Source of the DNA: Gammaproteobacteria bacterium
GTDB lineage: Bacteria; Pseudomonadota; Gammaproteobacteria; HTCC5015
DNA length: 34,592 nt
Reading direction: 5' to 3'
Assembly (NCBI GenBank): GCA_016928055.1
Contig: JAFGLM010000051.1
Coordinates: 1-34,592 of the forward strand
Positions 25,611 to 34,592 of the stretch are shown piece by piece. The position numbers were made by a program, and so were the translations under genes. Under the pieces are notes generated by a model. That model was given only the letters and a program-made list of their open reading frames with translations. It did not search any database and was not told the origin of the DNA. The stretch's first letter is position 1; every line of letters begins with the position of its first letter.

Positions 25611-27944
25611 TTGGCACAAGCAAAACGAAAATCTGAAACCAGTCCTCTGGCCGGGCACGCCAAAGCGGTATTACGTGAAGCCGTTATGTTTGTATTGTTG
25701 GCGGTTGCCTGTTACCTGTTATTGGCGTTGGCAAGCTATAGCCGCGATGACCCCGGTTGGTCGCAGACCGGTGCCAGGAACGGAATCCACAATATGGCCG
25801 GCGCTTTTGGCGCCTGGTTTTCGGATTTCACCCTCTACTTGTTTGGCTATCTTGCGTATCTGTTTCCCTTTATGGTGGCCTACAGCGGTTGGCTGCTGTT
25901 TCATCGTCGTGATGCGGTGAGCTTTGAGTACGACTGGAAGCAGTTTGGTTTACGCTGGGCGGGATTCCTGCTGATGTTGCTTTCAGGTTGCGGCCTGGGT
26001 TCTTTTATCCCGGTTGCTGTCGAGTCATTGCCACAGGCGGCGAGTGGAGCCGGCGGTATATTAGGTGAAGTCATCGGCATTAACGGTGTAACCTTAGTCT
26101 TCGGTATTGTGGGTACCAAGCTGTTGTTACTGGTCGTGTTTGCCGCCAGCGTCAGTTTGTTTACCGGTTTGTCCTGGCTGGCTTTGATGGACATCACCGG
26201 GCGCTATACGCTGATTTTGTTAATCTGGTTACGGCGGCAACTTGTTTTTTTATTTGAAGTTGTCCGTGAACGTATTCTGGAAAAAAGAGCCCGCAATCAA
26301 AGAGATCAGGCATTCAAAGCCGTTGAGCAAATAAAAAAGGCAAATCCTCGCAAAGCACCACGCATTGAGCCGGTCTTCAAGACGGAAATCAGCGAACGCG
26401 AGTTTAAGGAGCGCCAGATAAAATTGTTTGATGCGCCACCTGAAACAGATCTGCCACCGCTTAATTTGCTGGAAGCGGCCAAACCATCTATCGGCAATTA
26501 TTCGCGTGAAGTACTGGATGCCATGTCACGCCTGGTTGAACATAAACTGGCGGACTTTGGAATCAGTGTTGAAGTGGTTGAAGTGCATCCCGGTCCGGTT
26601 ATCACGCGTTTTGAATTGCAGACTGCGCCGGGTGTTAAAGTCAGCCAGATCAGCAATCTGGCAAAAGATCTGGCGCGTTCGCTTTCGGTAATCAGTGTTC
26701 GTGTGGTGGAAGTGATTCCCGGTAAGTCAACGGTAGGTGTTGAAATTCCCAATGAACAACGCGAACTGGTAACTTTAAGTGAGATTATCAAATCGGATGA
26801 TTATGAGAAAACAGCATCACCCTTAACGCTGGCATTGGGTAAAGATATTGGCGGTAAACCGATCATTGCTGATTTATCGCGCATGCCGCATTTACTGGTC
26901 GCCGGTACCACCGGGTCCGGTAAATCCGTTGCCTTAAATGCGATGTTATTAAGCCTGTTGTACAAAGCAACCGCTTACGATGTGCGTTTGATATTGATTG
27001 ATCCAAAAATGCTGGAACTGAATATCTACGAAGGTATCCCGCATTTATTGACGCCGGTGGTAACGGATATGAAAGAGTCTGCCAATGCTTTGCGTTGGTG
27101 TGTTGGTGAAATGGAACGGCGCTATAAAATCATGTCTGTAATGGGTGTGCGAAATATCGCCGGCTATAACCGTAAGATTGAAGAAGCTGAAAAACGCGGT
27201 AAACCGATACCGGATCCGTTGTATAAACGGGAAGAGGCGTTTGATCCGGACGCTGAGCCGCCGACATTGAACCATATGCCCTATATCGTGGTCACTGTCG
27301 ATGAATACGCCGATATGATGCTGGTGGTCGGCAAGAAAGTGGAGGAACTCATTACGCGTCTGGCGCAAAAGGCGCGCGCAGCCGGGATACATTTAATTTT
27401 GGCAACGCAAAGACCTTCGGTGGATGTGATTACCGGATTGATCAAAGCAAACATCCCCTGTCGTATAGCGTTTCAGGTTTCATCAAAAGTTGATTCACGT
27501 ACGATTCTGGATCAAATGGGGGCTGAACAATTATTGGGTCACGGTGATATGTTGTACCTGCCGCCCGGCACCAGTATTCCAACGCGGGTACATGGCGCCT
27601 ATGTTGATGATCATGAAGTGCACCGGGTGGTTGCGCATCTGCGAGCCAGCGGTAGTCCGGAATACATTGATGAAATACTGCTTGAATCCAGTGATCCGTT
27701 ACCAGGTATCGCGAGTGATCGTAACCGGATGCAAAGCAATGAACTGGATGAGTTATATGATGAAGCGGTTGCCATCGTGACGGAAACCCGCAAGGCATCG
27801 ATTTCCTATGTGCAACGGCGCTTGAAGATCGGTTACAACCGGGCTGCACGGATGTTGGAAGAAATGGAAAGTAGCGGTATCGTCAGCAATCTTCAGCCGA
27901 ATGGCACGCGTGAGGTGCTAGCCGCGCCGCCGCCGAAACCTTAG
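25611..27944 (+). CDS. ftsK: DNA translocase FtsK
   Basis: 777 aa. Four hydrophobic segments lie in about residues 22–205, then a short basic linker (about 205–270, [13 protein letters not shown]) rather than the long Pro/Gln linker of E. coli. The motor has Walker A GTTGSGKS (432–439) and Walker B IVVTVDE (Asp564), and the C-terminal gamma winged helix (about 710–770, [23 protein letters not shown]) reads KOPS sites. It anchors the septum and pumps DNA to XerCD/dif. The start is TTG 25611 without a clear ribosome-binding site; the next in-frame ATG would remove part of helix 1. lolA follows after 34 bp. Confidence 0.96.
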   Translation: MAQAKRKSETSPLAGHAKAVLREAVMFVLLAVACYLLLALASYSRDDPGWSQTGARNGIHNMAGAFGAWFSDFTLYLFGYLAYLFPFMVAYSGWLLFHRRDAVSFEYDWKQFGLRWAGFLLMLLSGCGLGSFIPVAVESLPQAASGAGGILGEVIGINGVTLVFGIVGTKLLLLVVFAASVSLFTGLSWLALMDITGRYTLILLIWLRRQLVFLFEVVRERILEKRARNQRDQAFKAVEQIKKANPRKAPRIEPVFKTEISEREFKERQIKLFDAPPETDLPPLNLLEAAKPSIGNYSREVLDAMSRLVEHKLADFGISVEVVEVHPGPVITRFELQTAPGVKVSQISNLAKDLARSLSVISVRVVEVIPGKSTVGVEIPNEQRELVTLSEIIKSDDYEKTASPLTLALGKDIGGKPIIADLSRMPHLLVAGTTGSGKSVALNAMLLSLLYKATAYDVRLILIDPKMLELNIYEGIPHLLTPVVTDMKESANALRWCVGEMERRYKIMSVMGVRNIAGYNRKIEEAEKRGKPIPDPLYKREEAFDPDAEPPTLNHMPYIVVTVDEYADMMLVVGKKVEELITRLAQKARAAGIHLILATQRPSVDVITGLIKANIPCRIAFQVSSKVDSRTILDQMGAEQLLGHGDMLYLPPGTSIPTRVHGAYVDDHEVHRVVAHLRASGSPEYIDEILLESSDPLPGIASDRNRMQSNELDELYDEAVAIVTETRKASISYVQRRLKIGYNRAARMLEEMESSGIVSNLQPNGTREVLAAPPPKP

Positions 27945-27978
27945 GAAAAATACCCGGTAATTCGAACGAGATAATGCA

Positions 27979-28596
27979 ATGAAAATCAAGGTTGTTGGTT
28001 TTGTTTTCTGTATTCTAATCAGTGCCACTGCAACAGCGGGCGAGGGTTTGGAGCGCTTGCGAAGTTTCAGCGCCAATCTTAAGTCAATGCAGGCAGATTT
28101 CACGCAGACCATCTTCGATGATCAAATGCGCCAGCTGGAAGTTTCACGTGGTCAGGTGGTGATACAGAAACCCGGTAAGTTTCGTTGGGACTACAAAGTA
28201 CCCTACGTCCAGCATATCGTTGCCGATGGTGAAAAAGTCTGGTTATACGATCCGGAACTGGAGCAGGTAACCGTTAAGCCCATGGTGGAAGCATTGGGAT
28301 CGGCGCCGATTGCTTTACTCAGCGGTGAAGGGGATCTGGATAAACAATTTAAATTTACTGAACTTGGAAATATTGACGGCAGGCAATTCGTACAACTGGA
28401 AGTAAAAATAAAAGATACCGATTACGGTCTGATGTTGCTGGCACTGGGCAAAGAGAATATGGATGTGATGGAGCTGAAAGATAAGCTCGGCCGGGTAACT
28501 CGAATTGAATTCAGTAACATTAAGCTGAACAAGAATATTGATAACAAACAGTTTCACTTCGACATCCCCAAAGGTGTTGATGTAATCGGGCAGTAA
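27979..28596 (+). CDS. lolA: Outer-membrane lipoprotein carrier protein LolA
   Basis: 205 aa. A signal peptide is cleaved near residue 20 (ATA/GEG). The family pattern follows: MQADFTQTIFDD, GQVVIQKPGKFRWDYKVPY, VADGEKVWLYDPELEQVTVKPM and a C-terminal DIPKGVDVIG. LolA takes lipoproteins from LolCDE and carries them across the periplasm to LolB; clients in this window would include the NlpD and NlpC/P60 lipoproteins. The ftsK–lolA–rarA order is standard. Confidence 0.95.
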   Translation: MKIKVVGFVFCILISATATAGEGLERLRSFSANLKSMQADFTQTIFDDQMRQLEVSRGQVVIQKPGKFRWDYKVPYVQHIVADGEKVWLYDPELEQVTVKPMVEALGSAPIALLSGEGDLDKQFKFTELGNIDGRQFVQLEVKIKDTDYGLMLLALGKENMDVMELKDKLGRVTRIEFSNIKLNKNIDNKQFHFDIPKGVDVIGQ

Positions 28597-28628
28597 AAGT
28601 AAACGGGTTTGTAGAGCAGGAAAATTAA

Positions 28629-29960
28629 ATGCCTGTAAACGAACCGCAACAGTCGTTGTTTGAACAGACGCCCGGGTATCGACCGCTGGCCGATCGCATG
28701 CGGCCACACAGTTTTGACGAATGTGTTGGCCAATCCCACCTGATTGATAACGATAAACCGTTGCGTCGCGCGATTGAAGGCGATCATTTGCATTCAATGG
28801 TGTTTTGGGGTCCGCCGGGTACCGGCAAAACCACTTTGGCGCGGCTGGTTGCTAATTACTGTGGTGCTGAGTTCTTAAATATTTCTGCAATTTTATCCGG
28901 CGTTAAGGAAATACGCGCAGCTATTGATCGCGCCAAATTGCATCGCGATAATACGGGCGGCGATACGGTTTTATTTGTTGATGAAGTGCATCGTTTCAAT
29001 AAATCACAGCAGGACGCGTTCCTCCCATTTATTGAAGATGGCAGTATTTATTTTATCGGGGCGACGACTGAAAACCCTTCTTTTGAATTGAATAATGCTT
29101 TGCTTTCGCGACTGCGTGTTTATGTGCTGAAATCGATCAATGCGGAAGATATTGTCAGTGTATTAAACAAGGCGTTGATCGATGCTGATCGAGGGCTTGG
29201 CGCAAATGCCTTATCACTGACTTCTGAACAACTGAATGCGATAGCTGTTGCTGCAGATGGTGACGTGCGACGCGCCCTGAATTTGCTGGAAATTGCCGCC
29301 GATCTGGCTGAAACAAAAGATGAACGCAACATTATCGCTGATGATGTTTTGAATGATGTTATTGCGCAGGGACCGCGGCGATTTGATAAAGGTGGCGACC
29401 TGTTTTATGAACAGATTTCGGCCTTGCACAAATCAGTGAGAGGTTCTGATCCGGATGCCACTTTGTATTGGTTTGCGCGTATGCTTGATGGAGGCTGCGA
29501 TCCGCTCTATATTGCGCGCCGGGTTGTGCGTATGGCCTCAGAAGATATCGGCAATGCCGATCCGCGTGGATTGCAACTGGCGTTGAATGCCTGGGACGTT
29601 TATGAACGCCTTGGTAGTCCGGAAGGCGAGCTGGCGATTGCACAGGCTATTGTGTATCTGGCCTGCGCACCGAAGAGCAATGCGGTCTATAAAGCGTACA
29701 ATGCTGCGACCAGGCTGGCAGCGGAAAGTGGCTCACTTGAAGTGCCGATGCATTTGCGTAATGCACCAACGAAAATGATGAAACAAATGGATTACGGGAA
29801 GGATTACGATTATTCACACGATTCTGCAGATGCGTTTTCAGAGAAGCAGAAATATTTTCCAGAACAACTGGGGCAACCGGTGTTGTACAAGCCGGTACCC
29901 AGAGGTCTGGAAATTAAAATTGCCGAACGTCTGGCGGAATTACGTCGCCGCAGGCGTTAA
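28629..29960 (+). CDS. rarA: Replication-associated recombination protein RarA (MgsA)
   Basis: 443 aa AAA+ clamp-loader-like ATPase acting at stalled forks. RPHSFDECVGQSHLI, Walker A GPPGTGKTT (61–69), Walker B VLFVDEVHRFNKSQQDAFLP, sensor GATTENPSFELNNALLSR, and the C-terminal tetramer domain with YWFARMLDGGCDPLYIARRVVRMASEDIGNADP. The ATG at 28629 follows AGCAGG. serS normally comes next; here three genes intervene. Confidence 0.96.
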   Translation: MPVNEPQQSLFEQTPGYRPLADRMRPHSFDECVGQSHLIDNDKPLRRAIEGDHLHSMVFWGPPGTGKTTLARLVANYCGAEFLNISAILSGVKEIRAAIDRAKLHRDNTGGDTVLFVDEVHRFNKSQQDAFLPFIEDGSIYFIGATTENPSFELNNALLSRLRVYVLKSINAEDIVSVLNKALIDADRGLGANALSLTSEQLNAIAVAADGDVRRALNLLEIAADLAETKDERNIIADDVLNDVIAQGPRRFDKGGDLFYEQISALHKSVRGSDPDATLYWFARMLDGGCDPLYIARRVVRMASEDIGNADPRGLQLALNAWDVYERLGSPEGELAIAQAIVYLACAPKSNAVYKAYNAATRLAAESGSLEVPMHLRNAPTKMMKQMDYGKDYDYSHDSADAFSEKQKYFPEQLGQPVLYKPVPRGLEIKIAERLAELRRRRR

Positions 29961-29978
29961 GTACAGGTAGGAGTATCA

Positions 29979-30848
29979 ATGACAATTCAGAATGTTCCGG
30001 CAGCGATATTGCTTATTCACTGTGATGACCAACCTGGTCTGGTTGCTGCAGTGACGCAGTTTATTCGTCAGCATGGCGGAAATATCCTCGATCTGGATCA
30101 GCATACCGACAAGGAACACAAACAGTTTTTTATGCGCGTCGCATGGGAGCTGGATGCATTTGCCGTTGAACAGACCAATATAGAAAAACAATTTGCGCAG
30201 GAAGTGGGAAATCCATACAGGATGCGTTGGGAATTGTGCTTTAGCGATGAAAAACCGCGCATGGCGATATTTGTTTCAAAGATGTTCCACTGCCTATACG
30301 ACATCCTGTCGCGTTACAAAGCGAATGAATGGTTTGTGGATATACCATTAATAATCAGTAATCATGCGCATGTCGAATCGATTGCCAATCAGTTCGGTAT
30401 TGAATGTTACATCCTGCCGATTACTCAGGAAAACAAATTAGCGCAGGAGGCGAAGCAGCTGGCATTGCTTAAACAACACAAAACGGATTTTATCGTGCTG
30501 GCTCGCTATATGCAGATATTATCCCCGCAATTTGTTGCGCAATATCCGAACCGTATCATAAACATTCACCATTCCTTTTTGCCGGCATTTCCCGGCGCCA
30601 GACCCTATCACTCGGCGTATGAACGCGGTGTAAAAATTATTGGCGCGACCAGTCACTATGTAACATCCACACTTGATGCAGGGCCGATTATTGAGCAAGG
30701 TGTTGTCGATGTCAGCCATCGAGACACCGTGCAGGAATTGGAGCGCAAAGGCCGCGACCTGGAAAAACTGGTGCTGGCCAGAGCGATCTGGCATCACCTG
30801 CAGCGGGAGATCCTGGTTTTTGAGAATCGTACAGTTGTTTTTTCATAG
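29979..30848 (+). CDS. purU: Formyltetrahydrofolate deformylase
   Basis: 289 aa. An N-terminal ACT domain (about 8–85, LIHCDDQPGLVAAVTQFIRQHGGNILDLDQHTD) and a formyltransferase-like domain (about 90–285) with NIHHSFLPAFPGARPY (Asn195 to the catalytic His) and LDAGPIIEQGVVDVSHRD. It hydrolyses 10-formyl-THF to formate and THF, feeding PurT and balancing one-carbon pools. A good AGGAG site lies before the ATG. It is the first of three genes placed between rarA and serS; the macrodomain gene follows after 9 bp. Confidence 0.95.
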   Translation: MTIQNVPAAILLIHCDDQPGLVAAVTQFIRQHGGNILDLDQHTDKEHKQFFMRVAWELDAFAVEQTNIEKQFAQEVGNPYRMRWELCFSDEKPRMAIFVSKMFHCLYDILSRYKANEWFVDIPLIISNHAHVESIANQFGIECYILPITQENKLAQEAKQLALLKQHKTDFIVLARYMQILSPQFVAQYPNRIINIHHSFLPAFPGARPYHSAYERGVKIIGATSHYVTSTLDAGPIIEQGVVDVSHRDTVQELERKGRDLEKLVLARAIWHHLQREILVFENRTVVFS

Positions 30849-30857
30849 AGTTTATTC

Positions 30858-31385
30858 ATGAAAGAGATAAAAGACAGAATAGAATTACATAAAGGCGATA
30901 TTACAGTGCTTGAAGTCGACGCGATTGTAAATGCAGCCAATACCAGTTTGCTGGGTGGTGGTGGTGTCGATGGTGCCATTCATCATATGGCCGGGCCCGG
31001 CTTAAAGGAGGAATGTCGGACTTTGCGAGGTTGCGCGGTCGGCGAAGCCAAAATCACAGGTGGACACAATCTTGCCGCACCATTTGTGATTCATACGGTT
31101 GGCCCCGTTTTTCATGGTGGCAATCAGGGCGAACCGGATTTGCTGGCCAGTTGTTACCAACACTCACTTGCCTTGGCTGAACAAAACAATATTAGAACCA
31201 TTGCTTTTCCGGCTATCAGTTGCGGTGCTTATGGGTTTCCAATTGAAGAAGCCTGTTATATCGCTGTGCAGGAAACAGTCAAGTTCCTGCAAACGAATGA
31301 TTCGATAGAACGTGTCATTTTTACCAGCTTCGACGACCGAACTCAGACCGCATACGAAAATGCACTGGTTGAGATATTGAAGTGA
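30858..31385 (+). CDS. Macrodomain protein (O-acetyl-ADP-ribose deacetylase-like)
   Basis: 175 aa, one complete macrodomain of the MacroD/YmdB type. VDAIVNAANTSLLGGGGVDGAIHHMAGPGL is the ADP-ribose binding and catalytic loop; VIHTVGPVF, IAFPAISCGAYGFP and the Glu-rich helix follow. Members remove O-acetyl-ADP-ribose or mono-ADP-ribose marks. No ADP-ribosyltransferase gene is adjacent. It starts 9 bp after purU and overlaps the next gene by four bases (GTGA). Confidence 0.92.
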   Translation: MKEIKDRIELHKGDITVLEVDAIVNAANTSLLGGGGVDGAIHHMAGPGLKEECRTLRGCAVGEAKITGGHNLAAPFVIHTVGPVFHGGNQGEPDLLASCYQHSLALAEQNNIRTIAFPAISCGAYGFPIEEACYIAVQETVKFLQTNDSIERVIFTSFDDRTQTAYENALVEILK

Positions 31386-32020
31386 ATATATCAGCCCGAT
31401 ACGCTTTTTTTGTAATCGTTTTTGGGCTGGCATTTGCTGTGTGTGCCGCACCCGATATCAGAGCCAACGCTTTGTTCCAGGGCAAAGTGGTGTTAACTGT
31501 TGACGGCAAGCAAGTCTTTATCTCGCTGGGGCAGACCAAACAGGGTGTCAGGTTGGTTGAAGCGGATGAAACCCACGCTGTGATTGAAGTTGATGGCAGG
31601 CAACAGACTTTGCGGTTGGATAAATCCATTGCCAAAGAATACTCCTCGCCTGATCAATATGAACGGCACAAAGAATCCCGGAGTCACGTTATCAATGCAA
31701 AAATCATTCATCAGACCGGCAATCTGGTTACCTTCGAAGTGGATTACTATTTTGCCGAAAATTTGGGTGAGCGTGCCAATCTAATAGCCAGGACTCTGTC
31801 GCGTGGTGAGGTAACTGATTTTTGGGCGCACACTTACACTCCGTTGCAATACGGCAGAAATACCACCAGCATTACTGTTGCGATGAACGAAAAAGCGTCG
31901 GATCGTTATGTATCTGATCAGATGCAATTTGAAATAGGTTGGTACAAAAAAAATAAGTCGGGCACAACCGGTGCTTATGTAATGGAATTTATTAAGCAAT
32001 GGGAACGATCGAATAGATAA
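31382..32020 (+). CDS. Exported two-part protein of unknown function
   Basis: 212 aa. A GTG start overlaps the macrodomain stop by four bases. The signal peptide is cleaved near residues 22–23 (VCA/AP). Residues 27–80 (LFQGKVVLTVDGKQVFISLGQ, GVRLVEADETHAVIEVDGR) look like the small beta domain found at the N-terminus of retropepsin-like exported aspartic proteases and in GspC-type proteins. The protease Asp-Thr-Gly motif is absent; instead residues 95–205 form a different, beta-rich domain (VINAKIIHQTGNLVTFEVDYYF, YGRNTTSITVAMNEKA, DQMQFEIGWYKKN) that I do not recognise and that could be Ig-like. It probably acts in the periplasm. Function is unknown. Confidence 0.75.
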   Translation: MNISARYAFFVIVFGLAFAVCAAPDIRANALFQGKVVLTVDGKQVFISLGQTKQGVRLVEADETHAVIEVDGRQQTLRLDKSIAKEYSSPDQYERHKESRSHVINAKIIHQTGNLVTFEVDYYFAENLGERANLIARTLSRGEVTDFWAHTYTPLQYGRNTTSITVAMNEKASDRYVSDQMQFEIGWYKKNKSGTTGAYVMEFIKQWERSNR

Positions 32021-32068
32021 CATATTAAACGGCAGTCAGGTTAGAATATGCCTTTTCCAATAAATTAA

Positions 32069-33361
<1,293 letters not shown>

Positions 33362-33364
33362 GGG

Positions 33365-33491
33365 CTCTGATTAAAAGTTCTTTGTCATGCCGGACTTGAT
33401 CCGGCATCCAGGGGAAATCAAAAATTACTGGATTCCCGCTCCCCGCCTTCGCGGGGACAGGCTCCGAATTCCGGGAATGACGTAATCAGAG
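33365..33491. repeat. REP/MITE-like palindromic element
   Basis: The outer inverted repeat is CTCTGATTA (33365–33373) with TAATCAGAG (33483–33491). Inside it, GTCATGCC...CCAG and CTGGATTCCCG...GGGAATGAC form the arms of a family of palindromes widespread in proteobacterial genomes. Two internal hairpins are clear: ATGCCGGA/TCCGGCAT (33387–33407) and CCCCGC/GCGGGG with loop CTTC (33441–33456). Non-coding; only one copy lies in the window. Confidence 0.75.
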
Positions 33492-33508
33492 GTTTTCTGG
33501 TTTATTAG

Positions 33509-33545
33509 CCTCGGCTTGGTCTAACTAGCCGGGGTTTTTGTTTTA
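33509..33545 (+). terminator. Intrinsic terminator of serS
   Basis: CCTCGGCT (33509–33516) pairs with AGCCGGGG (33527–33534; one G·T pair), 10-nt loop, followed by TTTTTGTTTTATT. It is the strongest terminator in the window and closes the ftsK-to-serS run. Confidence 0.88.
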
Positions 33546-33635
33546 TTGGCAACAATGAATCTATCCTGCAAATTTCGTAGCGAGAGGGGTGTAGAATTAT
33601 GGGGCACAACACTATTCAATAAGGCGGGGTTTTAT

Positions 33636-34421
33636 ATGCTTAAAGGATTCGCTAAGGCAGGCAGCTCCTTTCTCTTAATCAGTATTTTAGGCGTTTTTTC
33701 TGGCGCATTTTGGATACTGCTCGGTATTGATCCAAAAGCTGAACTCGCAAAATATATCGCTAAAGCATTTAATGATCAGCCACCAATATGGGTGGGTAAT
33801 CCAATGACACAAGCGATTATTTTTGCAATAGGGGTTGCTGCATTTGTTTTTGTAGATTGGCTAGACAAGAAAGAATATAGGAAACTGTTTATCAATACTC
33901 CACCAAGAGACATGCCAATTCATGAGGTCGTGGATTACATAGTGAATGATTCAAGTATTGAAATACCTGATAACTTTAAAGGCCATGAGCATGATTTTGT
34001 CAGAATGGAGATAAAGGAGCAGGCATTACAGGGAAACTGCCTACTTTGGGGTAGAAAAGAGATCAAAAACGACCAGTTTTCTGGGTACCAATTTGAAGAA
34101 TCACATAATTTAATACCAACAGAAAAATTAAAAGATATCGATTTTAATGAACATATAAATATACCTGCTTGCGATCCATGGTCACAAACAGAATTGATCG
34201 ATAAGCACAACGATAGAAAGCACCAATATTTTTTATTTAATGATTTGTGGCTAAATAAAAAGAATGTGGAAACTGTATGGCCACATAAGTCTTGGATCAA
34301 CAGGGTAAAAAGCGTAGGCCAAAAAAGGAAAATACATCCTATTACGATTCAACAGAAGGAAGGAGTAAAAAAATATCTTGAAGAACAGGAGCGATTTAGA
34401 CAGATAATCGAGGGAGAATAA
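33636..34421 (+). CDS. Unrecognised two-helix membrane protein
   Basis: About 261 aa. Two transmembrane helices (about residues 11–30 and 57–74) with a short loop are followed by a ~185-residue, charged cytoplasmic region. Visible pieces include PRDMPIHEVVDYIVNDSS, a helix with EIKEQALQGNCLLWGRKE, a Trp/His-rich stretch and a basic C-terminus (EEQERFRQI). I recall this layout from small 'hypothetical' proteins but know no function. I chose ATG 33636, preceded by AAGGCGGGG; an upstream TTG/ATG (33546/33555) reads through the terminator tail and has no ribosome-binding site. Codons are visibly A/T-rich compared with the housekeeping genes. It is isolated between the serS terminator and the right IS end, so it looks like an accessory gene. 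Confidence 0.65.
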   Translation: MLKGFAKAGSSFLLISILGVFSGAFWILLGIDPKAELAKYIAKAFNDQPPIWVGNPMTQAIIFAIGVAAFVFVDWLDKKEYRKLFINTPPRDMPIHEVVDYIVNDSSIEIPDNFKGHEHDFVRMEIKEQALQGNCLLWGRKEIKNDQFSGYQFEESHNLIPTEKLKDIDFNEHINIPACDPWSQTELIDKHNDRKHQYFLFNDLWLNKKNVETVWPHKSWINRVKSVGQKRKIHPITIQQKEGVKKYLEEQERFRQIIEGE

Positions 34422-34505
34422 AGGCAACAGGTAAATACCTAATCTGAGAAGTGTATGTCGTCAAAACCTTTTGGACAGAGGCTGTATTAATTTAAGAGAC
34501 ACATT

Positions 34506-34592
34506 GGTAGTGTTCAGAATTCTGTGTCATTTCTTTAAACTAAGGGAAAAAGGAATGATACATGACCAACAAAGATATTCAATTTGATATAA
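34506..34592 (+). mobile_element. Right boundary: IS end (IS256/Mutator-like)
   Basis: 34506–34574 is the inverted copy of window bases 1–69 (one mismatch). It begins GGTAGTGTTC, includes the palindrome CAGAATTCTG, and leads within 56 bp to a transposase start. The segment 34422–34505 before it holds nothing I recognise. The rest of the element is outside the window, so its length and target duplication cannot be seen. Confidence 0.75.
34562..34592 (+). CDS. Transposase, N-terminal fragment (runs off window)
   Basis: Ten codons, MTNKDIQFDI, after an AAAGGA ribosome-binding site seven bases upstream. Starts of this kind occur in IS256-family transposases, DDE enzymes of the Mutator superfamily. 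Only the start is present, so the family call rests on this short peptide plus the terminal-repeat layout. Confidence 0.6.
   Translation, partial: MTNKDIQFDI

Noticed and set aside
28315..28797. 160-aa minus-strand open frame across lolA and rarA
   Set aside because: It is antisense to two intact conserved genes and has no motif.

Overview
This is a chromosomal segment of a gammaproteobacterium. The evidence is gene content and order: truD–surE–pcm–yqaA–nlpD–rpoS; ftsK–lolA–rarA–serS; an alaC–hom–thrC block; the yciB/yciI/bolA set; yciO; trpS–scpA–scpB–rluB; aat and trxB. I cannot place it in a genus. Every essential gene looks intact. I see no tRNA, rRNA, CRISPR array or prophage.

The window is bounded by two copies of the same insertion-sequence end in opposite orientation (1–69 and 34506–34574, one mismatch). 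Each transposase gene starts just inside the end and reads outward, so this is probably a contig that stops in two copies of one IS, likely of the IS256/Mutator type.

Layout: 124–2311 holds two divergent, paralogous, secreted alpha/beta hydrolases. 2353–2925 is a flavodoxin-like protein. 3049–5152 (minus strand) is yciB–yciI–bolA–parvulin lipoprotein. 5262–8767 (plus) is yciO, trpS, scpA and scpB. 8808–9278 (minus) is an NlpC/P60 lipoprotein, divergent from rluB–truD (9330–11116). A DsrE-like gene and an Smr endonuclease (minus) separate truD from its usual partners surE–pcm–yqaA–nlpD–rpoS (12321–16141). An Mth938-like gene converges on rpoS. 16702–21203 is alaC–hom–thrC–ydcF-like: amino-acid synthesis plus a DUF218 envelope protein. 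21266–25374 (minus) carries aat coupled to a FemAB-like protein, an orphan periplasmic binding protein and trxB. 25611–33361 (plus) is ftsK–lolA–rarA, then purU, a macrodomain gene and an exported protein of unknown function, then serS. 33365–33540 holds a palindromic repeat and a strong terminator. 33636–34421 encodes an A/T-rich, unrecognised two-helix membrane protein next to the right IS end.

Most of the window is housekeeping: translation (trpS, serS, truD, rluB), chromosome segregation and repair (scpA, scpB, ftsK, rarA), envelope upkeep (nlpD, lolA, parvulin, NlpC/P60), stress and protein repair (rpoS, surE, pcm) and threonine/alanine synthesis. I did not find a convincing new multi-gene system. 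The more unusual items are a cysteine cluster inserted in ThrC, an exported protein that pairs a familiar N-terminal module with an unknown C-terminal domain, FemAB-like/Aat translational coupling, and the accessory gene beside the right IS end.
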